Source: JAJPKK01 sp963781195 (lineage in GTDB: Bacteria > Pseudomonadota > Alphaproteobacteria > Rhizobiales > Xanthobacteraceae). Taken from it: DNA of 64,000 bases. The position numbers and the translations under genes were made by a program. Of this stretch, positions 43,072 through 52,149 are shown piece by piece; the stretch's first letter is position 1, and each line of letters begins with the position of its first letter. A model generated the notes under the pieces. It ran no database searches, was not told the DNA's origin, and was given only the letters and a program-made list of their open reading frames with translations. The stretch is taken from the NCBI GenBank assembly GCA_963781195.1, contig CAWAEZ010000001.1, positions 95,597-159,596 of the forward strand. The letters run 5' to 3'.

Positions 43072-43283
43072 TGGCCGGGCTTGTCCCGGCCATCCCGATA
43101 ATGCGGCTCGGCGCCTCCTCAATTCGGAGAGACGCCGCGGTACTCGATGATCGGGTCGCCGGAACAACCCCGCGATGACAGCGGTGCGTGTCGGCAAAAC
43201 CCCGCAGGGTAGGCAAAGCGAAGCGTGCTTACGTGAACCCGTCCGCATCAGCACGGCGCGAAGAGTGCGCCTTTGCCCACCCC
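43072..43283. repeat. REP-like palindromes between the ligase and the Bug protein genes
   Basis: First, a hairpin TGGCCGGGCTTGTCCCGGCC with final A at 43072-43092 (8-bp stem, CTTGT loop), a form common in Bradyrhizobium relatives. Second, GGGTAGGCAAAGCG (43207-43220) faces CGCCTTTGCCCACCCC (43268-43283) as an imperfect inverted repeat. The 293-base gap has no gene; it separates convergent genes and may serve as terminators. Confidence 0.7.
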
Positions 43284-43334
43284 ACGCGCTCACGTCGACG
43301 GCCACTGACCGCCCATCAAGCCGAGCGCGGCGGC

Positions 43335-44309
43335 TCACTCCGGCTCGATGCCGGCATCCTTGATCATCTTCGCGGACTTCGCGAGCTGCGCCTTGACGAA
43401 CTCGCCGAGCTCTTCCGGCGTGCTCGAAAACGCTTCGAAACCCACATTTGCGATCTGCGCCTTGATCTTGGGATCGTCGATGATCTTGCGCATCTCGCCA
43501 TTGAGCCGGCTCACGATGGCGGCCGGCGTTCCCGCCGGCGCGAAGAAGCCGGCCCAGGATTCGACCTCGAAGCCGGTGAGCCCGGATTCGTCGAAGGTCG
43601 GCAGGTCGGGCAGCAGCGCGCTGCGCACCAGCCGGGTGATGGCGAGCGCCCGCAGGGTTCCCGACTTGACGTGAGGAAGGCCCGGCGTGAGGTCGGAGAA
43701 GCTCATGGAGACGCGGCCGCCGATCACGTCGTTGAGCGCGGGCGGCACGCTCTTGTAGGGCACCTGCAGGAGGTCGATCCCGGCAAAGCGCTTGAGCGTT
43801 TCGCCGGCGAGGATCCCCGAGGTGTTGCCGCTGCCATAGGTGAGCTCGCCGGGATGGGCCTTGGCGTAGGCGATGAGCTCCGGCAGCGACTTCACGGGGA
43901 TCGCAGGGTTGATCACCATCATCAGCGTGAAGCTGCCGATCCGCGTGATCGGCGCGAAATCCTTCACCGGATCGTAGCCGACATTCTTGAGCAGGAACGG
44001 GTTGGCCGAATGCGGGCTGTTGGTGCTCGCCAGCAGCGTATAGCCGTCGGGCGGCGCCTTGGCGACAAACGCCGCGGCGATGCCGCCATTGGCGCCCTGC
44101 CGGTTGTCGATGACGATGGACTGGTTGAGCGCGATGCCGAGCGGCTGGGCGATGATGCGGGTGACGATGTCGGTGCCGCTGCCCGGACCGAACGGGACGA
44201 TGATGGTGATCGGCCGATTCGGATAGGCCTGGACTTGCGCCCGCGCCGGCGCCACGAGCGGCCCGGCTGCCGCGCCACCCACCAGAGCGATGAAATCGCG
44301 CCGCCTCAT
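43335..44309 (-). CDS. Bug-family tripartite tricarboxylate binding protein
   Basis: 324 residues. A twin-arginine-like start (MRRRDFIALVGGAAAGPLV) precedes YPNRPITIIVPFGPGSGTDIVTR and the ligand loops GANGGIAAAFVAKAPPDGYT and VGYDPVKDFAPITRIG, which define the Bug/TctC fold. These periplasmic proteins bind citrate, other carboxylates or amides. There is no TctA/TctB membrane gene nearby, typical of the many orphan Bug proteins in such genomes. Convergent with the carrier/ligase cluster and upstream of the M32 carboxypeptidase by 114 bases on the same strand direction. Ligand cannot be predicted. Confidence 0.9.
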   Translation of the reverse strand: MRRRDFIALVGGAAAGPLVAPARAQVQAYPNRPITIIVPFGPGSGTDIVTRIIAQPLGIALNQSIVIDNRQGANGGIAAAFVAKAPPDGYTLLASTNSPHSANPFLLKNVGYDPVKDFAPITRIGSFTLMMVINPAIPVKSLPELIAYAKAHPGELTYGSGNTSGILAGETLKRFAGIDLLQVPYKSVPPALNDVIGGRVSMSFSDLTPGLPHVKSGTLRALAITRLVRSALLPDLPTFDESGLTGFEVESWAGFFAPAGTPAAIVSRLNGEMRKIIDDPKIKAQIANVGFEAFSSTPEELGEFVKAQLAKSAKMIKDAGIEPE

Positions 44310-44423
44310 GGGCCGGACCTCCCGATGTTCCGCCCGATCCCGGTCGGGTCAGGCGTTGTGCGGCGACGATAGCACAGGCGTCACGACGCCACGAGCTTCA
44401 GCGCGCCAGGAGGATCAGGACTT

Positions 44424-45965
44424 TCAGGACGTCGGCACCGGATGCGGCAATTCGGGCAGACGGTAGAACTCGCCGTACTTGTTGCGCAGATAGGCGATGT
44501 AGGGAGCGATGGTCATCGCTTCGCCGGTGGCGCGCTTCACGAGCTCGGCCGGCGTGAACTTGCGCCCGTGACGGTAGAGGTGGTCGATCAGCCAGCGGTG
44601 CAGCGTGTCGAAGTTTCCTGACGCGATCTCCCGAGGGATCTCAGGGTGCGCCTTCTCCGCGGCCGCATAGAACTGGGCGCTGAGGATGTTCCCGATGGTG
44701 TAGCCCTGAAAGCCGCCGCCGAACCCGCCGCCGTACCAGTGCACGTCCTGGAGGCAGCCGTCGCGGTCGTCGGCGGGCGCCACTCCGAGGTCGGCCTTGA
44801 TGCGGGCGCGCCACGCCTCGGGCAGGTCCTTGACGCGCAGCCGGCCTTCGAGAAGGTCGAGCTCGAGATCGAAGCGCATCATGACATGAAGGTTGTAGGT
44901 GACCTCGTCGGCATCGGTGCGGATCAAGGACCGCTCGACCTTGTTGATGGCGCGATAGAAGGTGTCGAGCGGCACCCGGCGGAACGGCTCCGGAAAGGCG
45001 TGTTGCAGGATCGGATAGAAATATTCCCAGAACTGGCGGCCGCGTCCGACCACGTTCTCCCACAGCCGCGATTGGCTTTCATGCACGCCCGCCGATGCGC
45101 CGCTGCCGAGCGGCGTGCCGTCGAGCTTTGCCGAGACGCCCTGCTCGTAGAGCGCGTGCCCGGCCTCGTGGATGGTCGAGAACAGAGCCTGGCCGATATC
45201 GCCGGCATCGACCCGCGTGGTGATCCTCACGTCGCCGCCGGAAAATCGCGTCGAGAACGGATGGTGCGTCTTGTCCAGCCGGCCGCGGTCGAAGTCGTAG
45301 CCGATGCGATCCACCACCGAGCGGCCGAAGGTCATCTGCGCCGGCTCGTCGAAGGTGCCGTGCAGCGCGTGGTCATCGATCGGCGGCTGTTCGGTGATGG
45401 CATGCACGATCGGCACTAGCGCGCGCCGCAGCTCGCCGAACAGCGCACGCACCGACGCCGTCGTCATTCCCTCGTCGGCGCCGTCGATCAGGGGATCGGC
45501 AATGTGCGCATACGGCGCGAAAAAACCCGCATATTCCCGGGCGAGGTCGATGGTGCGTTCCAGGAACGGCGCCATGGTCGCGAAGTCGTTGGCGGGCCGC
45601 GCCCGGGTCCACGCGTCGTAGGAGGCGGAGCCCGAAGCGCTGGCGCGCGCGACATACGCGGGCGGCACCTTGATCGCCTTCTCGAAGTCGCGCTTCGCCA
45701 CCCGCACGAGACTCGCCTCGTCGGAGTCTTCGGGCAACGACGCCGTGTAGGGTACGAGCTGATCGAGCAGCCGGCCGAGCGCGGGATCGACCGCCTTCTC
45801 ATGGGCGAGCCGGCTCAGCGTCGCGCCCTGCCGCGCGCGGGCGACGGCGCCCCCGGCGGGCATGTAGGTCGCCTGGTCCCAGCCCAGGACCGCGCCGGCC
45901 GAACCGAGGTCGGCGATCTCCGACAGCCGGCGCTTGAGCTCGGCGAGCCGTTCCTGATCTTGCAT
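44424..45965 (-). CDS. M32-family metallocarboxypeptidase
   Basis: 513 residues. The zinc site is H266-E-A-G-H270 in TIHEAGHALYEQG, followed by ESQSRLWEN with the third ligand, and the conserved GDVRITTRVD and DEVTYNLHVMMRFDLE blocks. Length matches M32 carboxypeptidases (Taq type), cytosolic enzymes that remove C-terminal residues from peptides. I place the start at ATG 45965; a GTG four codons upstream is in frame but too close to the purine-rich site. The 265-base gap beyond contains one interspersed repeat copy but no gene. Not obviously in an operon. Confidence 0.92.
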   Translation of the reverse strand: MQDQERLAELKRRLSEIADLGSAGAVLGWDQATYMPAGGAVARARQGATLSRLAHEKAVDPALGRLLDQLVPYTASLPEDSDEASLVRVAKRDFEKAIKVPPAYVARASASGSASYDAWTRARPANDFATMAPFLERTIDLAREYAGFFAPYAHIADPLIDGADEGMTTASVRALFGELRRALVPIVHAITEQPPIDDHALHGTFDEPAQMTFGRSVVDRIGYDFDRGRLDKTHHPFSTRFSGGDVRITTRVDAGDIGQALFSTIHEAGHALYEQGVSAKLDGTPLGSGASAGVHESQSRLWENVVGRGRQFWEYFYPILQHAFPEPFRRVPLDTFYRAINKVERSLIRTDADEVTYNLHVMMRFDLELDLLEGRLRVKDLPEAWRARIKADLGVAPADDRDGCLQDVHWYGGGFGGGFQGYTIGNILSAQFYAAAEKAHPEIPREIASGNFDTLHRWLIDHLYRHGRKFTPAELVKRATGEAMTIAPYIAYLRNKYGEFYRLPELPHPVPTS

Positions 45966-46147
45966 CGTTGCGCTCACTTCCCCACGTCACACAAGCAATC
46001 TAGCACGCCGCAACGGCGACTCCAGGGCGCGGCGGAATCGCATGGTACGGCGACGAAAATCTTTCCGCAGGGCGCTTTCGAGGGCGCCGCAAGGCCGAAC
46101 TCGGGCGCTTGGGGCGCCTAATCTCCGCCCGCCATTGGCTTCTGCCC

Positions 46148-46175
46148 GAATTTTTTGAAAAGCAACCCTATGCAA
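46148..46175. repeat. Second copy of an interspersed 28-bp repeat
   Basis: GAATTTTTTGAAAAGCAACC followed by CTATGCAA here matches the core at 35632-35660 with few changes, including neighbouring CTGCCC and GGGGC bases. Both copies lie in gaps between genes. It resembles a high-copy intergenic motif I associate with Bradyrhizobium relatives. Confidence 0.65.
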
Positions 46176-46230
46176 CGGGGCCCGAGCCCGGACGAAGACG
46201 AACCGCTCGCTCGCTGGGCAACCGATTTGG

Positions 46231-47478
46231 CTATAGCGAAGGTGCGGGCCGGCGGTGGTGAAATCCGCCAAGACCACGCCGGCGCGCCAGGCCAAGGCCG
46301 CGGTTGAAGAGACGCGCGGCCAGCAACGGCAGGTCGACGACGACCGGCCACAGATCGTCGGGCGCATAGGCGCCGAACGTGGTCGGACGCAGCGCAGAAC
46401 GTGCATAGTCGGCAACGCCGAGCGAGCCGGCGAGCATGGCTTGCGTGGCCGCGACGACGTCGCGCGACACGTGACTCCAGGCGCAGCCGCTGCGGCCATG
46501 CCGGCGCGGGATCGTTTGCCCGGTCGCGAGTTGAAACTGGATCAGCGGAAAGTCGACGCCTGCGGCGGCGCCGAGCCCGATCCAGGTCCATGCCCGCGGG
46601 TTGACGTCGAGGAGCTTGGTGCGGCCGTCGCGCGCATCGAACTTGAACTCGGCCTCGACCAGCCCGGAGAAGCGCAGATCGGCGAGGAAGCGGAAGGCCT
46701 GCGCTTCGACCTCGGGCTGCTCGACGGTCTCGACATAGGTGCTGGTGAAGCCGAAGTCGATCGGGTACTGGCGGGCCCGGCGCGCCACCAGCGAGCCGAC
46801 CGGCTTGCCGCGGTCCCACACTGCCGCATAGGAGAATTGGGTCTCGCCGCCGCCGGGAATGAGTTCCTGGATCATCACGGCGTCGACACCGACCAGCGCC
46901 ACAGCCTCGTCATAGCGGGCGAGCAGCGCGGCACGATCATCGGCGCGCCACGCCTTGGCCGCGGTGAAGCGATTGCGCCCCGAATAGGAGGTCGGCTTGA
47001 GGATGACCGGAAAATCGCAATCCAGACGCGCCACATCCTGGCGGTTTGCCGGAAAATGGCTGCGGGGCGAATCGACGCCGACCGTATCGGCGAGCCGGTG
47101 GGTCAGGCGCTTGTCGCAGGCAAAACGTGCCACCGCCCAGGGCGGCGTGGTGAGCGCGAAGGTCTCGCCCAAGAGCTCATGGCATTGCGCGACCAGCCGC
47201 ACCTCGGCATCCCCGCCGGGGTAGAGCACCCAGCGGTCGAGGGAATTGTAGCGGGCAAAATCGACCAGCCATTGCGCTGCGCCCTTCGCATCGGGTCCCG
47301 CCCAGGTGCGGCTGCGCGCCGTGTAGCGGGAGTATCGGGTGATGGTGTGATCGTGGGTGACGAACCACACCGGGATGCCGTTCCGGCCAAGGCTGCGCGC
47401 GATGGCAAGGCTGCCGTGGGCGCCGCCGACGATCAGGGCGCCGCGTCCGAAGCCATGCGGCGCCGCCCGATTCGTCAT
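46231..47478 (-). CDS. ATP-grasp ligase of unknown substrate
   Basis: 415 residues. N-terminal Rossmann-like part (ALIVGGAHGSLAIARSLGRNG), then the ATP-grasp fold: CDKRLTHRLADTVGVDSP, the nucleotide-binding strand DFPVILKPTSYSGRNRF, MIQELIPGGGETQFSYAAVW, and the metal-binding end FKFDARDGRTKLLDVNPRAW. It is like carboxylate-amine ligases that join an amine to a carboxylate with ATP. The start ATG at 47478 overlaps the TGA of the FAD oxidoreductase (ATGA), so the two are translated together. The acceptor and the product are unknown; no peptide synthetase or transporter gene flanks it. Confidence 0.85.
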   Translation of the reverse strand: MTNRAAPHGFGRGALIVGGAHGSLAIARSLGRNGIPVWFVTHDHTITRYSRYTARSRTWAGPDAKGAAQWLVDFARYNSLDRWVLYPGGDAEVRLVAQCHELLGETFALTTPPWAVARFACDKRLTHRLADTVGVDSPRSHFPANRQDVARLDCDFPVILKPTSYSGRNRFTAAKAWRADDRAALLARYDEAVALVGVDAVMIQELIPGGGETQFSYAAVWDRGKPVGSLVARRARQYPIDFGFTSTYVETVEQPEVEAQAFRFLADLRFSGLVEAEFKFDARDGRTKLLDVNPRAWTWIGLGAAAGVDFPLIQFQLATGQTIPRRHGRSGCAWSHVSRDVVAATQAMLAGSLGVADYARSALRPTTFGAYAPDDLWPVVVDLPLLAARLFNRGLGLARRRGLGGFHHRRPAPSL

Positions 47479-48756
47479 GGCCCGAAGTTTTCCAGCACCA
47501 TGGTATCGGCGGGACCGCGGGCGGCGTTTCGCGGGGTCGTCCTGCGGTGGGTGGGAGCCGCATAGATGCGGTTCTCGAGCACCCGCTCGGTGAGCGTACG
47601 GGCGGCAAAGCCGGTGCCGGCGATGAAGCGCATCAGCGGCCCATAGCTCGCGACGGCGCTGGCGCCGACGAAGTGCAGGCCCGGCACGCTCGAACTCGAA
47701 GCCGACGCCGAGCCGCGGCGCGCCGGCGGTGCACGCGACCCTCGTCAGCAGGTCTGCGTCGAGCAGCCCGAGCTTCTCGACGTCGATCTGATAGCCGGTG
47801 CCGAGCAGAACGTGGTCGAATGTCACCGTGCCGGCGCGGAGCGTCAGCGCGATGCGGTCGCCGGCCACCGCCGCGCTGTGGATCTGTTCGCCCGCACGCA
47901 CCGTCACGCCGCCGCTGCGGGGGCGGAGCCAGCCGGCCGCGCCGGGGCGCAGGCAGCGGGCGTTGAAATCCGCGCGCATCGCGGGCGGCATCAGCCGGGC
48001 GGCATCCGGCATCTCGGCCAGCCAGTTGAGCGGAAATGGACCGACTCCCGACGGCGACGCCAGCCGGCGCGAAAGCCATTGGACGGCCGCCCGCCCCGGG
48101 CGTGTGCCGCCGCCGAGCCAGTGAATCTCGCTGCGGCAGATGAGCTCCACCTCGGCGCCCGCCTCATGCAGCAGGACGGCCGATTCGCAGGCGCTCTGGC
48201 CGCGGCCGACCACAGCGACGCGGCGGCCGCTGAAGACGGAGAGGTCGGGGTGGTCGCTGGCATGGCTCGCGAATTGTACCGGCACGTCGGCGAACTCCGG
48301 CGGCCGGTACGCCTGCGTGGCGAGACCGGTGGCGACCACGACCCGGCTGGCGCGCGTCCACCCGCCGTCCGCCGTCGTCACCCGGAAGCCGTCGCCCTCG
48401 GATGTCACCCGCACCACTTTCCGGCGGTCGAGATCGGGCACGACGCTACGCTGGAACCAGAGGCCGTAATCTATGAAGGATTCGAGCGGGACGGGTTCGT
48501 TGCGGCGCAGGCCGCGCTGCGCGACATAGGCATCGAGGGACAGTTCGCCGCGCGGGTCTGCAATGTGCGTCGCATTCCATGGCGAGCGCAGTTTCATGCC
48601 GCGCGGCATGTGCCCACGCCAGAACGACATGGGCTCGCCGAACACCCGGGTCGGGACGGCGTGCTCGCGAAGATGGGCGGCCACGGCGAGCCCATAGGGA
48701 CCGGCGCCGATCACGATCACTTCGCAGGCGTCACCCAGTGCCGACCCGTTGCTCAT
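47475..48756 (-). pseudogene. FAD/NAD(P)-binding oxidoreductase, frameshifted near its C-terminus
   Basis: From ATG 48756 the frame reads MSNGSALGDACEVIVIGAGP, with GAGPYG as FAD motif, VAVVGRGQSACESAVLL as NAD(P) motif near residue 165, and LLGTGYQID late in the protein. At about 47693 it shifts: homology continues one frame over as VPGLHFVGASAVASYGPLMR to the TGA at 47475. The extra base lies in CTCGAACTCG, where family members have CTCGACTCG. Length is 3n+1. The resulting read-through frame would give a false 841-residue fusion with the ATP-grasp gene. It resembles flavin monooxygenases/thioredoxin-reductase-like enzymes; function unknown. Confidence 0.85.
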
Positions 48757-49015
48757 GAGGAGAGCCCCTGACTGTTCAATCGCGGCCGATCGCCCCCGGT
48801 CGCGCCACGGGATCGAAATCTATATCGTCGACAGGGTGAATCCTTGGTTAGCGCCACGGCGAAACCATGGTTTCCGCGGGTATCCTTAACCCGGCGTTAC
48901 TGCCTTTGGCCGCATTTTAGCGAACCGCATGCGCAGGGCGCCGATGTCTCGTGCCGGCGTCTCGATCGCGGTCGCCGAACGGCCGGGCAGCGTCACTGGG
49001 CGACGCGGGCGCGGG
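48757..49015. other. Intergenic region without a gene
   Basis: This part of the 323-base gap between the FAD oxidoreductase start and the ahcY terminator has no credible coding frame, tRNA or repeat. It must carry the promoter of the FAD/ATP-grasp pair, but I see no clear -35/-10 pair. Confidence 0.5.
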
Positions 49016-49049
49016 AAAAAAAACGGCCGCGGCTTGCGTCGCGGCCGTC
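49016..49049 (-). terminator. Rho-independent terminator of ahcY
   Basis: On the minus strand ACGGCCGCG, an 8-base loop, and CGCGGCCGT are followed by eight T residues. It begins 31 bases after the ahcY stop. Confidence 0.9.
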
Positions 49050-49079
49050 ATGGGAGGCGAAACCGAACTGCGGCAAAAA

Positions 49080-50516
<1,437 letters not shown>

Positions 50517-50548
50517 GGGGGCTCCTCGGGAGAGTTGACGGTCGAAGG

Positions 50549-50600
50549 CCTATAGCAAGGGGCCCGCGGCGCCGCAACCGTCATATAAAGAAATCTTTAT
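50549..50600 (-). promoter_or_regulatory. ahcY promoter with an ATAAAGA palindrome
   Basis: On the minus strand, TTGCGG (50577-50572), a 17-base spacer and TATAGG (50554-50549) form a sigma-70-like promoter 33 bases before the ATG. Directly upstream of the -35 box, 50585-50600 reads ATAAAGA-AA-TCTTTAT on the plus strand, a near-perfect palindrome. A methionine-cycle regulator of the SahR (ArsR-family) type could bind it; this is inference. No SAH or SAM riboswitch core is seen. Confidence 0.65.
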
Positions 50601-50663
50601 GTCATTATCGGACCGCCACGGGCGCGGCCGACGGCATGGGGGAGGCATGTCAGCCCGCAGGCT

Positions 50664-50996
50664 TCAGTCTTCTTCCCCGAATCGGCCGCCCACCAGGGCT
50701 TCCAGGGCAGCCATGACTGCGGCGCCCTCGTTGCCGCTGGCGGTCACCGTGATCGAGGTGCCGGGACCGGCAGCGAGCATCATCAGCCCCATGATCGAGG
50801 TGCCCCCGACGGTCTCGCCGCACCGCGTCACCCGCACCTCGGCATCGAACCGCTCCACCGTCTGGACGAACTTGGCGGAGGCGCGGGCATGGAGGCCGCG
50901 CTGGTTGACGATCGGGAGATTCTTGACGATGGCGCCTGGCGGGGCTGCCGGAAGGTCGGGAGGGCAGTCCTCCCAGGTTTCGGGTTCGCCGCTCAT
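50664..50996 (-). CDS. ptsH: HPr phosphocarrier of the nitrogen-type PTS
   Basis: 110 residues with a 22-residue leader before the HPr fold. The active His is H36 in NQRGLHARASAKFV, and the regulatory Ser is S67 in GTSIMG, the residue that HPr kinase phosphorylates. It accepts phosphate from enzyme I and passes it to EIIA. Sugar-transport EIIBC genes are absent, as in most alphaproteobacteria, where this chain is regulatory. The start at 50996 overlaps the stop of the EIIA gene by 4 bases, fixing the reading start. It is the third gene after hprK and EIIA on this strand. Confidence 0.93.
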   Translation of the reverse strand: MSGEPETWEDCPPDLPAAPPGAIVKNLPIVNQRGLHARASAKFVQTVERFDAEVRVTRCGETVGGTSIMGLMMLAAGPGTSITVTASGNEGAAVMAALEALVGGRFGEED

Positions 50997-51394
50997 TTTC
51001 CGGCCAGCACACGGCTGGCGATGGTGATGTATTTGCGACCGGATTCCTGCGCCGCTGCAACCGCCTCGGCGAGCGGGCATTCATCGCGCACCTTCACGAG
51101 CTTGATCAGCATCGGCAGGTTGATACCGGCGAGCACCTCGACCTTGGGCCGGCTCATCACCGAAATGGCGAGATTGGACGGGGTGCCGCCGAACATGTCG
51201 GTCAGGATGACCACGCCGTCACCGCTGTCGACCTTCTTGACCGCCTCGATGATGTCACGCCGCCTCTGCTCCACGTTGTCGTCGGGGCCGATGGTGATCG
51301 TCTCGATCTGGTCTTGAGCCCCCACGACATGCTCGAGGGCGGCGCGGAACTCGATGGCAAGCCGCCCGTGGGTTACGAGAACGATACCGATCAT
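50993..51394 (-). CDS. PTS EIIA of mannose type (regulatory)
   Basis: 133 residues from ATG 51394 (MIGIVLVTHGRLAIEF), with the phospho-accepting H9 in VTHGRL, then GVVILTDMFGGTPSN, a family hallmark. Mannose-class EIIA proteins in alphaproteobacteria are not linked to a permease and act on regulators such as the neighbouring sensor system. Overlaps ptsH by 4 bases (translational coupling). It starts 192 bases after hprK; that gap is GC-rich and shows no gene. Confidence 0.93.
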   Translation of the reverse strand: MIGIVLVTHGRLAIEFRAALEHVVGAQDQIETITIGPDDNVEQRRRDIIEAVKKVDSGDGVVILTDMFGGTPSNLAISVMSRPKVEVLAGINLPMLIKLVKVRDECPLAEAVAAAQESGRKYITIASRVLAGK

Positions 51395-51586
51395 AAGATC
51401 ACCCGGCGGGCGCTTTGGGTGCGCCGCACGAAAGGGCCTCAATCATCACGATCCGCGGACTGAGCGCAAGGGGGGTCCGGCCGCGACGCAGCACACCGCC
51501 AGGCCCGGCGGCGGGTGCTTCATGCGCGCGCATCGCTGAAGTGACTTCCCACGCAGCGTCGTGGGGGTCCAATCGCCGGCCGCGCA

Positions 51587-52135
51587 TCAGGGGGACACCG
51601 GTAGAGGGAGGTCCAACGACGGTGCTTCCGGCCGAGACCTGCCCCATGTGAGGGCGGCGAGAACAAGTGGAAAGGGGTTTGTTCCGGCTGCGACGGCAAG
51701 ACGCGGCAGCCGCACCCTCTCGATGACCACCTCCCGGGCGGCCTCCTCGGGCATCCGGTCCGCAGCCGCCGCCAGGTCGACGACGAGACCGACGGCCGCC
51801 AGCGGCTCATGGGGCAGGCGCCGGATTCCGAGGCCACGGATCTCGAGAAGCCCGGCAAGCCGGGCGGGTGGCCGGGCGATCAGCCGGCCATGGGCCGCTG
51901 CGAGGAGAACGCGGTCATCCGCCACCAGCTTCGCGAACGTGACCCGGCCGTCCGCCGCAGCCTGCAAGAGCTCGAGCACTAGGCGCGACTTGCCGCTGCC
52001 GGCGGCGCCGCGGACCAAAACCGCTCGCGCGCCCACCAGCACGGCCGAGGCATGGATGGTGCCGCCCGCTCCCGGCCCGGTCGCATCGGACCGATGGTCG
52101 TTGGAGGCCGCAGGTCCGCTGGTGGCGCCGCCCAC
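51587..52135 (-). CDS. hprK: HPr kinase/phosphorylase, short alphaproteobacterial form
   Basis: 182 residues. It lacks the N-terminal domain of the Gram-positive enzyme and begins close to the catalytic core: Walker A is G43-AAGSGKS50, with IHASAVLVGARAVLVRG in front. The rest matches the shortened alphaproteobacterial HprK with LVADDRVLL and the hinge RGLGIRRLP. It phosphorylates HPr on Ser67. The gene sits 14 bases after the stop of chvG, and this link of sensor kinase, HprK and PTS is typical for Rhizobiales. The start could be anywhere near 52135; it is not decided by a strong ribosome site. Confidence 0.88.
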   Translation of the reverse strand: MGGATSGPAASNDHRSDATGPGAGGTIHASAVLVGARAVLVRGAAGSGKSRLVLELLQAAADGRVTFAKLVADDRVLLAAAHGRLIARPPARLAGLLEIRGLGIRRLPHEPLAAVGLVVDLAAAADRMPEEAAREVVIERVRLPRLAVAAGTNPFPLVLAALTWGRSRPEAPSLDLPLPVSP

Positions 52136-52149
52136 GCCTCAAGGCCCGT

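Noticed and set aside
46231..48756. A single 841-residue fusion of oxidoreductase and ATP-grasp ligase
   Set aside because: The apparent fusion exists only because a one-base insertion near 47693 carries the oxidoreductase frame into the ATP-grasp frame; homology at the oxidoreductase C-terminus is in another frame and ends in an ATGA overlap.
50517..50663. SAH or SAM riboswitch before ahcY
   Set aside because: No pseudoknot or conserved core is visible; a promoter and a short palindrome explain the region.
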